A stretch of 64,000 nt of DNA from Raineyella sp034933565. Lineage in GTDB: Bacteria; Actinomycetota; Actinomycetes; Propionibacteriales; Propionibacteriaceae. This document shows positions 11,627-21,116 of this stretch, one piece after another (position 1 is the first letter of the stretch; each line of letters starts with the position of its first letter). The notes below the pieces were generated by a model. That model was given only the letters and a program-made list of their open reading frames with translations. It was not told the origin of the DNA and made no database searches. The position numbers and the translations under genes are program-made. The stretch is taken from assembly GCF_034933565.1 (NCBI RefSeq), contig NZ_JAYFNG010000031.1, forward strand, positions 1 through 64,000, written 5' to 3'.

Positions 11627-11998
11627 ATGTATCCGGCCTGGTCAGAGCCACATTACAGACAGCCTGACGGTTCGAATAGCCGGCCCGGCCGACACCGCAT
11701 GCCAGATATGTGTCCCAACGGTCCAGATATGTGTCCCAACGGTTTCAGCCACCCGCGACCCGGCCCCGAGCGGGCCGCGGCCCCCCGTCATGTGCCCCGC
11801 CAGTCATCGTTGTCCCGCCAGTCATCGTTGTCCCGCCAGCCATCGTTGTCCCGCCGGCCATCGTTGTCCCGCCGGCCATCACTGCACGGCGATCATCAGC
11901 GGCAGGTAGGCGGCTCGTTCCCGACGCTCCGAAGCTGACACAGGGCGATGTGTAGGCCGATGCGTTGCCCACCGGGCCGTCCCCTCGGTGGCCGCACC
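11627..11998. other. 372-bp intergenic region with 21-bp and 18-bp repeats
   Basis: Between tRNA-Gly and the end of the FtsX permease gene. Two perfect 21-bp copies (11702-11722 and 11723-11743, CCAGATATGTGTCCCAACGGT minus one base) and then the 18-bp array described separately. Short open frames cross it but have no ribosome site or family resemblance. Confidence 0.6.
11791..11880. repeat. 18-bp tandem repeat, about five units
   Basis: Full units at 11804-11821, 11822-11839, 11840-11857 and 11858-11875 of consensus (T/C)CATCGTTGTCCCGCC(A/G)G, with partial units on both sides. The array changes stepwise from T..A to C..G variants, as expected of recent duplication. Confidence 0.9.
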
Positions 11999-14542
11999 TC
12001 ACTCGTGGTGCAGCGCCGCCACGACGTCGAGCCGGGCCGCCGAGCGGGCCGGGACCAGCGCCGCGAGGACGCCGAACACGATCCCTACGACCATGGTCAG
12101 CAGCACGCCGCCGTATGGGAAGGTGTACGGCATCGGCCAGCCGACGTTCTTCATCGCCTGGACCAGGGCGTACCCGAGCCAGACCCCCGACACCACGCCG
12201 AACGCCGTGCCGATCACGGACAGCAGCAGGGACTCGGCGACGACCATCCGGCGCACCTGCCGGCGGGTGGCGCCGACCGCCCGGAGCATGCCGATCTCCC
12301 GGGTCCTGGCCAGCACCGACATCGCCAGGGTGTTCAGCAGGGCCAGCAGGGACGGGACCGCGAGGGCCGCGATCAGGGCGTCGAAGATGCCGAGCGTGGT
12401 GCTGAAGGTCCGCTCCTGCTCGGCCCGCCACTGGGAGGCCTCGTACAGCCGGAATCCCGGGTAGTCGCGGACGACCCGGTCCAGCGCCGCCTTCGTCGCC
12501 ACCGGATCGGCGCTCGGCAGCCGGTTGGCCATGATGAGCATGTCGGAGGAGACGTTGAAGTCACGCGCCAGCAGGTCCTGGCTGACGTAGATGGTGGAGA
12601 CCTTCGCGTTGAGGTAGTCGTTGCCGATCCCCGCGACGTGGTAGGTCCGCTGGCCGTTCGGGGTGTCCAGGGTGACCGCCTGGCCGGGGACCAGACCGGC
12701 CTGGCTGGAGAAGATGCCGTTGCCGATCAGCCACCGGCCGGTGGCCAGCTGCCCGACGGCGGCGTCCGAGGAGCCCTCGTTCCAGTCCAGGGCGGCGACC
12801 TTCAGGTAGCCGGCCGGATCGATGCCGATCACCTGGACGTCACGCCCGTTCAGCTTGCCGCGGGCGATCCGCAGCGACGACACGGGCCCGATCCCGGGGG
12901 TGTGCCTGATCTCCTGGGCCAGCTCCGGGCCGGCCGCGACATTGCCCTGGCTGAGCACGATCGACTGCGGGATGACCATGTAGTCCGCGCTCAGTGACTT
13001 GTCGATATAGCCCAGGAAGCCGGCGAAGATCGACTGGATCACCGTCACCATCGCCACGATCGACGCCAGGCCGAGCATCACCGCGGTGACGGTGACCGCT
13101 GAGCGGCCGGGGTTGCGCTGCAGGTTCGAGCGGGCCAGCGCCCCCTCCCGGCTGAACGCGACCTCGACCAGGTAGCCGAACGCGTGCGCCAGCGGGTTGA
13201 CCACCGCCGGGGTGACCAGGGCGATGCCGATCAGGAACAGCACCGCCCCCACCCCCACCAGGCCGGCCACCCGGGTGACCAGGCAGAACACCGAGGCGAC
13301 CAGCGCCGCCAAGCCGATCCAGGCGCGCATGCCCGCCGAGGCCCGGTAGGACTCCTCGGTCACCGGGCGCAGCGCCTCCATCGGGGTGATCCGGCCGGCG
13401 GCGCGGGCCGGGATCAGCGCAGCCACAACGGTGACGCCCATCCCGAGCGCGATCGTCTGGACGTACGCGGTGGACTCGAACCGCAACGGCCCCATGGTCA
13501 GGTGGGCGACGCTCTCGAACAGCGGCCCCATCACCGCGAACAGACCCGCGGCCATGCCGTACCCGAGCACCATGCCCAGCACCGTGCCGACCGCCCCCTG
13601 GAGCAGCGCCTCGGCGAGGAACATCCCCGTCACGGTCCGTCGGCGTGCCCCGATCGCCCGCAGCATGCCGATGTCGCGGCGACGCTCGGCGACCATCGTC
13701 CGGAAGCTGTTCAGGATGATGAAGCCGGCCGTGACGACGGCGAAAACGCCGAACAGGGTGAACGCGAGCTTGCTGGTCTGCAGCGAGGCGAGCAGCGACG
13801 CGTTGGTGGACAGGCCACCGACCGTGTAGTCGGTGCCCACCGCGGTCCGGACCGCGTCCTCGACCCGGCCCCGGTCCGCCCCCGGTGTCAGCGAGGCCTG
13901 GACGACGGTGAGCTTGTCCCCGAGGCCGAACAGCTGCTGGGCGGCCGTCAACGGCACGTACACACGTTCCTGGCCGCCGACCGTCGGGGTCGAGGTCAGC
14001 CCGACCACGGTGAACCGGGTCGTCCCGACCTGGGACGGCAGGGCCAGTTGGGACCCCGGTCCCATCCCCAGCCGCCCGGCCAGGTCGGCGGCCAGCACCA
14101 CCGCGGTGGTGTCGCTGGTCGTCAGCACGCGGCCGGTGACGATCGGGTAGTCGCGGACCCGCCCGGTGACGGCCGGGTCGACGCCGACGACCGTCACCGC
14201 GGACACCTGGTCGGCGACCGGCACGTCCGGGCGCACCGGCAGCGGTGCCTGCTGCTCGACCTCTCCGGTCGCCACCCCGATGCCGTCGACCCGGGCGACC
14301 CTGTCCAGCACCGCCGGTGAGAACGGCTGGGCCAGGGTGCTGCTGACCGAGATGTCGATCTTGCCGGCCGCCGACATGATCGACCGGTTGAAGGTGTCCA
14401 TGATCGTCGGCAGCACGCCGTTCAGCCCGAACACGAGCATCACGCCGAGGGCGACGGCCAAGCTGGTCAGCAGGGACCGCAGCCCGCGCCCGCGCAGGTA
14501 GCGCCAGGCCAGCATCAGGCTCGCGCGCGCCGCCCCGTTCAC
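11999..14542 (-). CDS. ABC transporter permease with two FtsX domains
   Basis: 847 residues in the MacB/LolC-like FtsX superfamily. N-terminal TM segment (about 25-45) and a periplasmic-type domain, a 3-TM FtsX core (MLRAIGARRRTVTGMFLAEALLQG), a second extracytoplasmic domain and a second FtsX core (MLRAVGATRRQVRRMVVAESLLLS) near the C-terminus. The GTG at 14542 overlaps the ATPase stop in a GTGA junction. With the adaptor and ATPase upstream it forms a tripartite-like exporter, probably of a peptide, lipid or drug; the substrate is unknown. Confidence 0.9.
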   Translation of the reverse strand: MNGAARASLMLAWRYLRGRGLRSLLTSLAVALGVMLVFGLNGVLPTIMDTFNRSIMSAAGKIDISVSSTLAQPFSPAVLDRVARVDGIGVATGEVEQQAPLPVRPDVPVADQVSAVTVVGVDPAVTGRVRDYPIVTGRVLTTSDTTAVVLAADLAGRLGMGPGSQLALPSQVGTTRFTVVGLTSTPTVGGQERVYVPLTAAQQLFGLGDKLTVVQASLTPGADRGRVEDAVRTAVGTDYTVGGLSTNASLLASLQTSKLAFTLFGVFAVVTAGFIILNSFRTMVAERRRDIGMLRAIGARRRTVTGMFLAEALLQGAVGTVLGMVLGYGMAAGLFAVMGPLFESVAHLTMGPLRFESTAYVQTIALGMGVTVVAALIPARAAGRITPMEALRPVTEESYRASAGMRAWIGLAALVASVFCLVTRVAGLVGVGAVLFLIGIALVTPAVVNPLAHAFGYLVEVAFSREGALARSNLQRNPGRSAVTVTAVMLGLASIVAMVTVIQSIFAGFLGYIDKSLSADYMVIPQSIVLSQGNVAAGPELAQEIRHTPGIGPVSSLRIARGKLNGRDVQVIGIDPAGYLKVAALDWNEGSSDAAVGQLATGRWLIGNGIFSSQAGLVPGQAVTLDTPNGQRTYHVAGIGNDYLNAKVSTIYVSQDLLARDFNVSSDMLIMANRLPSADPVATKAALDRVVRDYPGFRLYEASQWRAEQERTFSTTLGIFDALIAALAVPSLLALLNTLAMSVLARTREIGMLRAVGATRRQVRRMVVAESLLLSVIGTAFGVVSGVWLGYALVQAMKNVGWPMPYTFPYGGVLLTMVVGIVFGVLAALVPARSAARLDVVAALHHE

Positions 14543-15348
14543 AACAGCCCTGCCCGCTCCATGGCCCGGACCGGGCCCTCCCGCGAGCCGTCGAGCGGCA
14601 GGTCGTCGACGACGCGGCCGTCCTTCATCAGCACCAGCCGCTGGGCGTACGAGGCGATCCGCGGATCGTGCGTCACCATCAGCACCGACCGGTGCCACTC
14701 GGCGGCCACCTGCTGCAGCAGTTCGGCGATCTCGGTCGCCGACCGGGAGTCGAGGTTGCCGGTGGGCTCGTCGGCCAGCACCAGAGCCGGGTCGGTCGAC
14801 AGCGCGCGGGCCACGGCGACGCGCTGCTGCTGGCCACCGGACAGCTGGTCGGGGCGGTTGTGCAGCCGGTCGACCAGGCCGACCCGGGTCAGCCATCGGG
14901 TGGCCCGCTCGTCGGCGTCCGACGCCCCGTCGAGGGTCAGCGGCAGCCCTGCGTTCTCCACCGCGTCCAGCACCGGGATCAGGTTGAACGCCTGGAAGAC
15001 GAAGCCGATCCGGCGGCGGCGCAACTCGGTCAGCCGGTCGTCGGGCAGCGCGGTGAGATCCGCCCCGTCCACCTCGACCCGTCCCGAGGTGGGTGAGTCG
15101 AGCCCGCCGAGCAGGTTGAGCAGGGTGGACTTGCCGCACCCCGATGGGCCCATCACCGCGACGAACTCCCCCGGCGCGACCGCGATGCTCACCCCGTCGA
15201 GGGCCCGCACCTCGCTGTCGGCGACGCCGTACACCTTGGTCAGTCCCTCGGTCCGCACGATCGTACGATCCCCCGTCGACACCCGGGCGGTCGATCGCTC
15301 CTGCGACTGACCGGACGCGGACCCGTCGGACAAGGGCCCATCGGGCAC
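14539..15348 (-). CDS. ABC transporter ATP-binding protein (MacB/LolD type)
   Basis: ATPase of the exporter: Walker A GPSGCGKST, signature LSGGQQQR, Walker B LVLADEPTGNLD. The family core begins at TEGLTKVYG. Start is uncertain: GTG at 15348 (269 residues, GGAG nearby) is chosen; GTG at 15282 would give 247. An AGGAGG right at the adaptor stop (15416) has no start codon within reach, so either a non-standard start or a recent change is possible. Confidence 0.87.
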   Translation of the reverse strand: MPDGPLSDGSASGQSQERSTARVSTGDRTIVRTEGLTKVYGVADSEVRALDGVSIAVAPGEFVAVMGPSGCGKSTLLNLLGGLDSPTSGRVEVDGADLTALPDDRLTELRRRRIGFVFQAFNLIPVLDAVENAGLPLTLDGASDADERATRWLTRVGLVDRLHNRPDQLSGGQQQRVAVARALSTDPALVLADEPTGNLDSRSATEIAELLQQVAAEWHRSVLMVTHDPRIASYAQRLVLMKDGRVVDDLPLDGSREGPVRAMERAGLL

Positions 15349-15415
15349 GGCTCCGCGGGAGATGTCCTCGGCCGGAGCTGTCGGCCGGTCGGGCGCCGCG
15401 GTCCTGGCGGACCTC

Positions 15416-16582
15416 CTAGCCGGCCACATTGACCGACGCCCCGTCCTTGAGGGAGCCGAGCTGGCTGGTGGCCACGAGGTCACCGGCCGCGAGGCCCGTG
15501 GTGATCTGGGTGAGGGTGTCGGTGGCCGACCCCACGGTCACCGTGGTGCGGGTCACCTTGCCGTCGGCGACCCGGTAGACGTACTTCGTGGCACCGTCGG
15601 TCTGCACCGCCTGGATCGGGACGACCAGGGCACCGTTGACGGTCTGCGTCGCGATCGACACGTTGCCGCTCATGCCCAGCCGGACGGCGCGGTCACCGGG
15701 GGCGAGCGGCACCTTGACGATGAAGGCGGTGCCGCCGGTCTTGGTGGTCATCGAACTGGCCGAGATCTCCGAGACGGCCCCCGGGAACGGATCGCCCGGG
15801 AAGGAGTCCAGGCTGACCGACGACTGCTGGCCGACCCGGACCCCGGCGATGTCGGCCTCGTCGACCTGGGCCGCGAAATCGACCCGGGAGAGGTCGACGA
15901 TGGTGAAGACCGGGGTGGCGGTGGTCACCGCGGCACCTGCCGCGGCCTTGGTCCCCGACCCGTCCAGGGACGTCAGGGCCAGCACCGGGAACGAGACGAC
16001 GCCGCCGGTCGGGGCGGTGATGGTGAGCCGCCCGGCATTGTTCTGCGCATTGGTCCGGACCACGGCGGCGGCCGACTGGGCGGCAGAAGCGGCGGACTGG
16101 GCCGCCCGGGCGGACTGCTCGGCGGCGTCGGCGGCCGAGACCGCCGCATCGCGGGCCGCCGTCTGCTGGTCGGTGGCGGTCGGCATCGCCCGGGCCGCCG
16201 CCCGTTGGGCCCGGGCGGTGGCGAGCTGGGCGGTCGCGGCCCGGGACTGGGCATCGGCCTGGGCGACCTGCGCCTGCGCCTGGGCGACGGCGGCCCTCGA
16301 GGCGGCCCCGTCCAGAGTGGCGAGGACGTCACCCGCCTTGACGGTCTGCCCGTCGCTCACCCGGACCGAGTCCAGCGTGCCGGCGATCGGGGAGAAGACC
16401 GAGGTGCGCAAGGTCGTGTCGACGGTGCCCGGGGCCGAGATGCTCACCGACAGATCCTGGACGACGGCGCGGGCGGTGCTGATCGAGGGCTTGGCGGCCT
16501 GGCGGGAGTACGCGTACCCGCCGCCCAGGGCGGCGAGGACGGCCACCGCGGCGACACCGGCGATGATGCGGCCCTTCTTCAT
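15416..16582 (-). CDS. HlyD/RND-type membrane-fusion (adaptor) protein
   Basis: 388 residues: an N-terminal signal anchor (MKKGRIIAGVAAVAVLAALGG), a biotinyl-lipoyl-like domain (SPIAGTLDSVRVSDGQTVKAGDVL), a long Ala/Gln-rich coiled coil (about 95-190), a second lipoyl half and a beta-barrel. It links the ATPase/FtsX pair to export across the envelope. AGGAG lies 7 nt before the ATG. It follows the TetR gene by 3 bp. Confidence 0.9.
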   Translation of the reverse strand: MKKGRIIAGVAAVAVLAALGGGYAYSRQAAKPSISTARAVVQDLSVSISAPGTVDTTLRTSVFSPIAGTLDSVRVSDGQTVKAGDVLATLDGAASRAAVAQAQAQVAQADAQSRAATAQLATARAQRAAARAMPTATDQQTAARDAAVSAADAAEQSARAAQSAASAAQSAAAVVRTNAQNNAGRLTITAPTGGVVSFPVLALTSLDGSGTKAAAGAAVTTATPVFTIVDLSRVDFAAQVDEADIAGVRVGQQSSVSLDSFPGDPFPGAVSEISASSMTTKTGGTAFIVKVPLAPGDRAVRLGMSGNVSIATQTVNGALVVPIQAVQTDGATKYVYRVADGKVTRTTVTVGSATDTLTQITTGLAAGDLVATSQLGSLKDGASVNVAG

Positions 16583-16585
16583 GGT

Positions 16586-17299
16586 TCAGCTCCTGGGCTG
16601 GTGGTCGGGCGACCCGTTCAGGGCCGCCAGGAACGCGACACGGCTCGCCCGGACGAAGGCGGGATCGAGCGTCACGGTGAACGAACCGGCGCTCGCCCCG
16701 AGGACCCGCTCGACGGCGGTCGACAAGGCGGCGATGTTGCGGACGATGATGTCGACGTAGGCGTCCTCGGTCGGCGCCGCGAGGGCCCGGTCGTACATCC
16801 GGCCGGCCCCGTCGATCCAGATCGACAGGACCAGATCGGTGGTGACCTCCGGGTCGTCGACGGCCAGCGAACCGTCCTCGGCCCCCCGGGCGACGCAGGG
16901 CAGGAAGATCTCCCGGCACCGCTCACCCCACTGGTCGAACAGATGGTGGCGCAGCTCCGCGTTCTCCGGCTTGTAGAGCAGCGGGACGAAGCCGTACGCG
17001 TCGTCCACGTGGCCGATCTTCCAGGACGCGGCGCCGAGCAGCAACAGTCGGAAGCGCTCGGCGCCGGAGCCCTCCGGACCGACGGCGATCCGTTCCAGCT
17101 CGGTGAACAGCGCGTCGACGAAGCGCTCCACCAGGGCGAACAGCAGGTCCTGCTTCGAGCCGAAGTAGTAGTAGAACGTGCCCTTCGCCACCGACGCCTC
17201 GCGGGTCAGGGTGTCCACCGAGAACGCGTCGTACCCCACCGTGGCGCACAGCCGGACGGCGACGTCGAGCAGCTCCTCGCGTCGTGCCTCCGGTGCCAT
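16586..17299 (-). CDS. TetR-family transcriptional regulator
   Basis: 237 residues, N-terminal HTH (FSVDTLTREASVAKGTFYYYFGSKQDLL) and a variable ligand domain. The ATG at 17299 is preferred because GAGGG lies 5 nt upstream; the ATG at 17320 has none. It is first in the exporter operon, and the palindrome at 17332-17348 lies just before it, so it most likely represses itself and the exporter until a ligand binds. Confidence 0.9.
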   Translation of the reverse strand: MAPEARREELLDVAVRLCATVGYDAFSVDTLTREASVAKGTFYYYFGSKQDLLFALVERFVDALFTELERIAVGPEGSGAERFRLLLLGAASWKIGHVDDAYGFVPLLYKPENAELRHHLFDQWGERCREIFLPCVARGAEDGSLAVDDPEVTTDLVLSIWIDGAGRMYDRALAAPTEDAYVDIIVRNIAALSTAVERVLGASAGSFTVTLDPAFVRASRVAFLAALNGSPDHQPRS

Positions 17300-17331
17300 C
17301 GAAACCCTCGCCACGCGCATCAGCGTACAAC

Positions 17332-17348
17332 TGACTGACCGTCAGTCA
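17332..17348. promoter_or_regulatory. Predicted TetR operator
   Basis: Perfect 17-bp palindrome TGACTGAC-C-GTCAGTCA, 33 bp before the tetR start and 68 bp before the divergent metallo-hydrolase. The shape is typical of AcrR/QacR-like operators. Confidence 0.75.
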
Positions 17349-17415
17349 AGTGTCTTCGCAGCCCGTTCTTCCGGAGTCGGTGGCGGGCGGCCACGGCAGG
17401 GTCCAGTGTGGATCC

Positions 17416-18828
17416 ATGGCTCCCGCGACCCTCACCTTCCTCGGCGCGGCCGGCACCGTGACCGGCTCGAAGTTCCTCCTCACCATCGGCGGGCGGCGCG
17501 TCCTCGTCGACGCGGGGATGTACCAGGGCGAGAAGCACTGGCGCTCGATGAACTGGGCCCCCTTCCCGGTGGATCCGGCCGACATCGACGACGTGGTGCT
17601 CACCCACGCCCACATGGACCACTGCGGCTACCTGCCGCGGCTGGTCAAGGACGGGTTCGCCGGGGACGTCTGGGCGACCGAGGGCACGGCGGCACTCGCC
17701 GAGATCGTCCTGCGGGACGCGGCCTACCTCCAGGAGCGCGACGCCGAGCACGCGACGCTGCACGGCTACTCCAAGCACAAGCCGGTGCTGCCGCTCTACA
17801 CCGAGCAGGACGTGCAACGTACGCTCACCCACTTCCGGGCGGTGGCGTACGACACCGACGTCGAGCTGGGGAACGGCGTCACCTGCCGCTGGACCCGGGC
17901 CGGCCACATCCTCGGCTCGGCGAGCGTACGGGTGTCGACGGATCGTACGGCGATCCTCTTCTCCGGCGACATCGGCCGCCACGACCATCCGGTGCTGCGG
18001 CCCCGGGACATCCCGCCGGGGGCGCCGTTCGTGGTGGTCGAGTCCACCTACGGCGACCGTGAGCACCCCGAGCCCGAGCGGGCGCACGAGGACTTCGCGG
18101 CGGCGATCCGGCGCACCGTCGCGCGCGGCGGGCAGGTGCTGATCCCGGCCTTCGCCGTGGATCGTACGGAGGTGGTGCTGAAGACCATCGGCGAGATGCA
18201 GCGCGACGGGCGGATCCCGATGGTGCCGATCTACGTCAACAGCCCGATGGCGCTCAACGCGCTGCGGGTCTACCGCTCCCCGGCGCACCGGGACGAGCTG
18301 CGACCCGACCTCGACGTCGAGGAGTTCCTCGGGCTGCCGAACGTCACGGAGACGCCCGACGCCGACAGCTCCCGCGAGCTGAACGACCTGGAGGGGCCGG
18401 CGATCATCATCTCCTCCTCCGGGATGGCCACCGGCGGCCGGGTGCTGCACCACCTGGAGGAGATGCTGCCCCACCCGCGCAACACCGTGATCCTCACCGG
18501 CTACCAGGCCACCGGCACCCGCGGCCGCAGCCTGGAGGAGGGCGCCCGGGAGCTGAAGCTCCACGGCCGCTACATCCCGGTCCGGGCCACCATCGTGCGG
18601 GACGCGGAGTTCTCCGTCCATGCCGACAGCAGCGACCTGATGGACTGGCTCGGCGAGCTCGACCCGGCACCGGAGACGACCTTCATCGTGCACGGCGAGC
18701 CGGACGCCGCCGCGGCCCTGCACGAACGGATCGCCGACGAGCTGGGCTGGACCTCCGCGGTGGCCCGGTACGGCGAGGTGGTGGTCGTCGAGCCGCGCAC
18801 CACCCGGCGTCACAAGGATCGGGCCTGA
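17416..18828 (+). CDS. Beta-CASP metallo-beta-lactamase-fold hydrolase (RNase-like)
   Basis: 470 residues with the MBL metal motif HAHMDH, the GHILGSA motif, SGDIGRHDHP, a beta-CASP insert (residues about 210-360) and a C-terminal RMMBL block with FSVHAD and IVHGEPDAA. This matches CPSF73-like exonuclease/endonuclease proteins, so RNA processing in the cytoplasm is likely; the substrate is not known. The ATG at 17416 has only a weak ribosome site. It is divergent from the TetR operon and may share its control region. Confidence 0.88.
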   Translation: MAPATLTFLGAAGTVTGSKFLLTIGGRRVLVDAGMYQGEKHWRSMNWAPFPVDPADIDDVVLTHAHMDHCGYLPRLVKDGFAGDVWATEGTAALAEIVLRDAAYLQERDAEHATLHGYSKHKPVLPLYTEQDVQRTLTHFRAVAYDTDVELGNGVTCRWTRAGHILGSASVRVSTDRTAILFSGDIGRHDHPVLRPRDIPPGAPFVVVESTYGDREHPEPERAHEDFAAAIRRTVARGGQVLIPAFAVDRTEVVLKTIGEMQRDGRIPMVPIYVNSPMALNALRVYRSPAHRDELRPDLDVEEFLGLPNVTETPDADSSRELNDLEGPAIIISSSGMATGGRVLHHLEEMLPHPRNTVILTGYQATGTRGRSLEEGARELKLHGRYIPVRATIVRDAEFSVHADSSDLMDWLGELDPAPETTFIVHGEPDAAAALHERIADELGWTSAVARYGEVVVVEPRTTRRHKDRA

Positions 18829-18882
18829 CCGGCCGCCGGGCACCAGGACCGCCGAGCAGCAGGACAGGACCGCCGGGTAGCC

Positions 18883-18913
18883 GGGACCGACGGGCCGATG
18901 GGACCGACGGGCC
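18883..18913. repeat. Short 17-bp-period repeat
   Basis: GGGACCGACGGGCC occurs at 18883-18896 and again at 18900-18913, within a longer degenerate GGACCG-rich stretch that follows the metallo-hydrolase stop. Confidence 0.6.
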
Positions 18914-19022
18914 GGCAGGACCGAGCGGCAGCGACGACCGTCGTCGCGAGGGCCCGGAACCTGAGCGGAGGGTGACCCGACGGGTCTGGTCAGGTGTCGT
19001 AGGTCACTGCAAGGATGGCGCC

Positions 19023-19799
19023 ATGAGCGAGAACACGATTCCGCAGGGTCGCCCGACCTGGGTCGACCTCACCACCACCGACATCGAGAAGGCCCGGACG
19101 TTCTACGGGAACGTCTTCGGCTGGACCTTCCAGGACCAGGGCCCCGAGTTCGGCCACTACACCATGGTCAGGAGCGGCGACGCCGTCATCGGCGGCATGA
19201 TGGGCCGGACGCCGGACATGCCGGCCGGCCCGGACGCGTGGGTCGTCTATCTCGACACCCCGGACGCCCAGGCCACCTGTGACAGGGCCACCGCCGACGG
19301 CGGCACGGTGATCGTCCCGCCGATGCAGGTCGGTGACTCCGGCACGATGGGCCTGATCACCGACCCCGGCGGGTGCGCGACGGGCTTCTGGCAGGCCGCC
19401 GACTTCCACGGCATCGAGAAGATGGCGGTCGCCGGCGCACCGTGCTGGTTCGAGATCTTCACCCCCGCGTACGCCCGGAGCCTCGAGTTCTACCGTGACG
19501 TCTTCGGCTGGAACATCGTCACATTGAGCGACGCCGACGAGTTCCGCTATGCCACCAACCAGCTCCCGCCGCAGGATTCGGTCGCCGGGATCATGGAGGC
19601 CACCTTCCTCGGCGAGGGCCATCCCGGGTTCTGGCGCACCTACATCGGTGCCGTCGACGTGGACGCCACCGCCGAGCAGATCGTCCGGTCCGGCGGCACC
19701 ATCGTCGAGGCCGCCCAAGACTCCCCGTACGGACGCTTCGCCGCGGTCACCGACGACCAGGGCGCCGACTTCCTCATCGTGCAGGCCCCCGCGGCCTGA
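19023..19799 (+). CDS. VOC family protein, two glyoxalase-like domains
   Basis: 258 residues with two tandem vicinal-oxygen-chelate modules: (1) TWVDLTTTDIEKARTFYGNVFGW and (2) CWFEIFTPAYARSLEFYRDVFGW. This is close to actinobacterial double-VOC proteins (CFP32/27-kDa antigen type). The reaction is unknown; members bind metal or act in stress and antibiotic tolerance. The ATG at 19023 is preceded by AAGGA; the upstream frame to 18972 lacks support. It appears monocistronic and convergent with the SorC-type gene. Confidence 0.87.
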   Translation: MSENTIPQGRPTWVDLTTTDIEKARTFYGNVFGWTFQDQGPEFGHYTMVRSGDAVIGGMMGRTPDMPAGPDAWVVYLDTPDAQATCDRATADGGTVIVPPMQVGDSGTMGLITDPGGCATGFWQAADFHGIEKMAVAGAPCWFEIFTPAYARSLEFYRDVFGWNIVTLSDADEFRYATNQLPPQDSVAGIMEATFLGEGHPGFWRTYIGAVDVDATAEQIVRSGGTIVEAAQDSPYGRFAAVTDDQGADFLIVQAPAA

Positions 19800-19862
19800 C
19801 CGCCGGGCCCCGGCCGGGGCCGCCCGCCGTCGGCCCCGGCCGCACCGATCGCCCACGGGGCA

Positions 19863-19969
19863 CCGGCCTGCAGCATCGCCATCCCCGGCCCGCAGCACTG
19901 CCGTCACTCGACCCGAAGCACTGCCTCACCCGGCCCGGAGCACTGCCTCACCCGGCCCGGAGCACCGCC
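19863..19969. repeat. 22-bp tandem repeat spanning the SorC-type gene stop
   Basis: The gene copy TCACCCGGCCCGGAGCACCG.. (19948-19969, containing the stop complement TCA) is repeated at 19926-19947 (one difference) and 19904-19925, with a 23-bp unit at 19881-19903 and a partial one before it. Each full unit regenerates the ...VLRAG-stop ending on the minus strand. Confidence 0.9.
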
Positions 19970-20910
19970 ACGGTCTTCCGGGCCGTGGCGTCGTCGACCA
20001 CCAGCCGGGTCACCACGCCGGCCCGCAGCGCGCCGGCGAGGGCCCGCGCCTTGCCCGGTGAGCCGACCACGCACAGCCGATGCGGCACTGCAGTGAGCTC
20101 GTCGGGGGTCATCCCGGAGGCGCGTGCGTTGATGGCGATGTCGGCCCACGAGCCGTCCTGACGCAGCATCACCGTGCACACGTCGCCCACCACCCCGTCC
20201 GCCTCGAGGTCGGCGATCTCATCGCCGGACAGGTAGCCGCCGGCATAGACGTGCGAGGCGACCTGCCCCGACAGCGAGCCCACACTGAAGACCGCCAGAT
20301 CCATCCGGCGGCGCAGGTCGAGCATCCGGCGGACGAACCGCTCCCGCCACAGCACCCGGCGGGTCTCGGCCTCGTCGAAGAACGCCGGCACGGGGAACTG
20401 GACGACCCGCTCACCCAGGGCGCGGCCCGCATCGGTGAGGATCATCCCGGCGTACGGGATGCCGGAGGTCGACGGGTTGGCCGCCCCGTTGATCTGGACG
20501 ATGGTGGCACGCGACTGCGGCACCGGCTCCAGCTGGTGGACGACCTGCTCCAGGGTGGTCCCCCAGGCGATCCCGATCATCGGGTCCACGGCCTGCGCGG
20601 CGTAAGCGCCCAGCCGCTGCGCTGCGGCCCGGGCGACCAGCCGGAGGCGTTCCACGTCCCCGACCAGATCCGGCACGGGGATGACGTGCACCTCGATCCC
20701 GAACAGCCCGGCCAGCACCTCACCCGTCTCGGTGCGCTGCTCGGGGCGGACCAGGCTGATCCGGACGACCCCCGATTCCCGGGCGTCCTTCAACAGCCGT
20801 GACACCGTCGAGCGCGACGTCCGTAACTGCCGTGCGACGCCGTCCATCGTGGCGCCCTGCTCGTAGTAGAGCTCGGCCGCCCGGTACATCTCACTGACCC
20901 GATCTCCCAC
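19948..20910 (-). CDS. SorC/DeoR-type sugar-binding transcriptional regulator
   Basis: 320 residues: an N-terminal HTH (MDGVARQLRTSRSTVSRLLKDARESG) and a C-terminal sugar-phosphate-binding domain with GIAWGTTLEQVV and VVGSPGKARALAGAL. The GTG at 20910 is preferred because GAGGAGG lies 7 nt upstream. It is divergent from glpD, so it probably regulates glycerol use in response to a phosphorylated intermediate; this is inference from position. The last codons are part of a 22-bp tandem array. Confidence 0.9.
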   Translation of the reverse strand: MGDRVSEMYRAAELYYEQGATMDGVARQLRTSRSTVSRLLKDARESGVVRISLVRPEQRTETGEVLAGLFGIEVHVIPVPDLVGDVERLRLVARAAAQRLGAYAAQAVDPMIGIAWGTTLEQVVHQLEPVPQSRATIVQINGAANPSTSGIPYAGMILTDAGRALGERVVQFPVPAFFDEAETRRVLWRERFVRRMLDLRRRMDLAVFSVGSLSGQVASHVYAGGYLSGDEIADLEADGVVGDVCTVMLRQDGSWADIAINARASGMTPDELTAVPHRLCVVGSPGKARALAGALRAGVVTRLVVDDATARKTVAVLRAG

Positions 20911-21116
20911 CGAGACACCTCCTCGTGCACATCCTTTCATTGGCCTTGCACGTCTGTCCACGTGGGCGAACGATGGTCACAACGCGGCACCAAGCCCGGG
21001 GTGACACCCGATCGTGACACCCGATCGGGCCGGACGACCGCGGTCCAGGGCGGACCAGGGACCCCCGTCACCGACACGGGTCCGCCGCATCAGCGTGGAT
21101 GTCCAAGGAGCAGACA
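20911..21116. promoter_or_regulatory. Divergent control region between the SorC-type regulator and glpD
   Basis: 206 bp. It holds the tandem 13-mer GTGACACCCGATC at 21001-21013 and 21014-21026, a candidate regulator site, and the glpD ribosome site AAGGAG just before 21117. No promoter boxes could be assigned with confidence. Confidence 0.45.

Noticed and set aside
14539..15483. ABC ATPase starting at 15483
   Set aside because: The first 45 codons would overlap the adaptor gene and are not family-like; a start at 15348 fits better.
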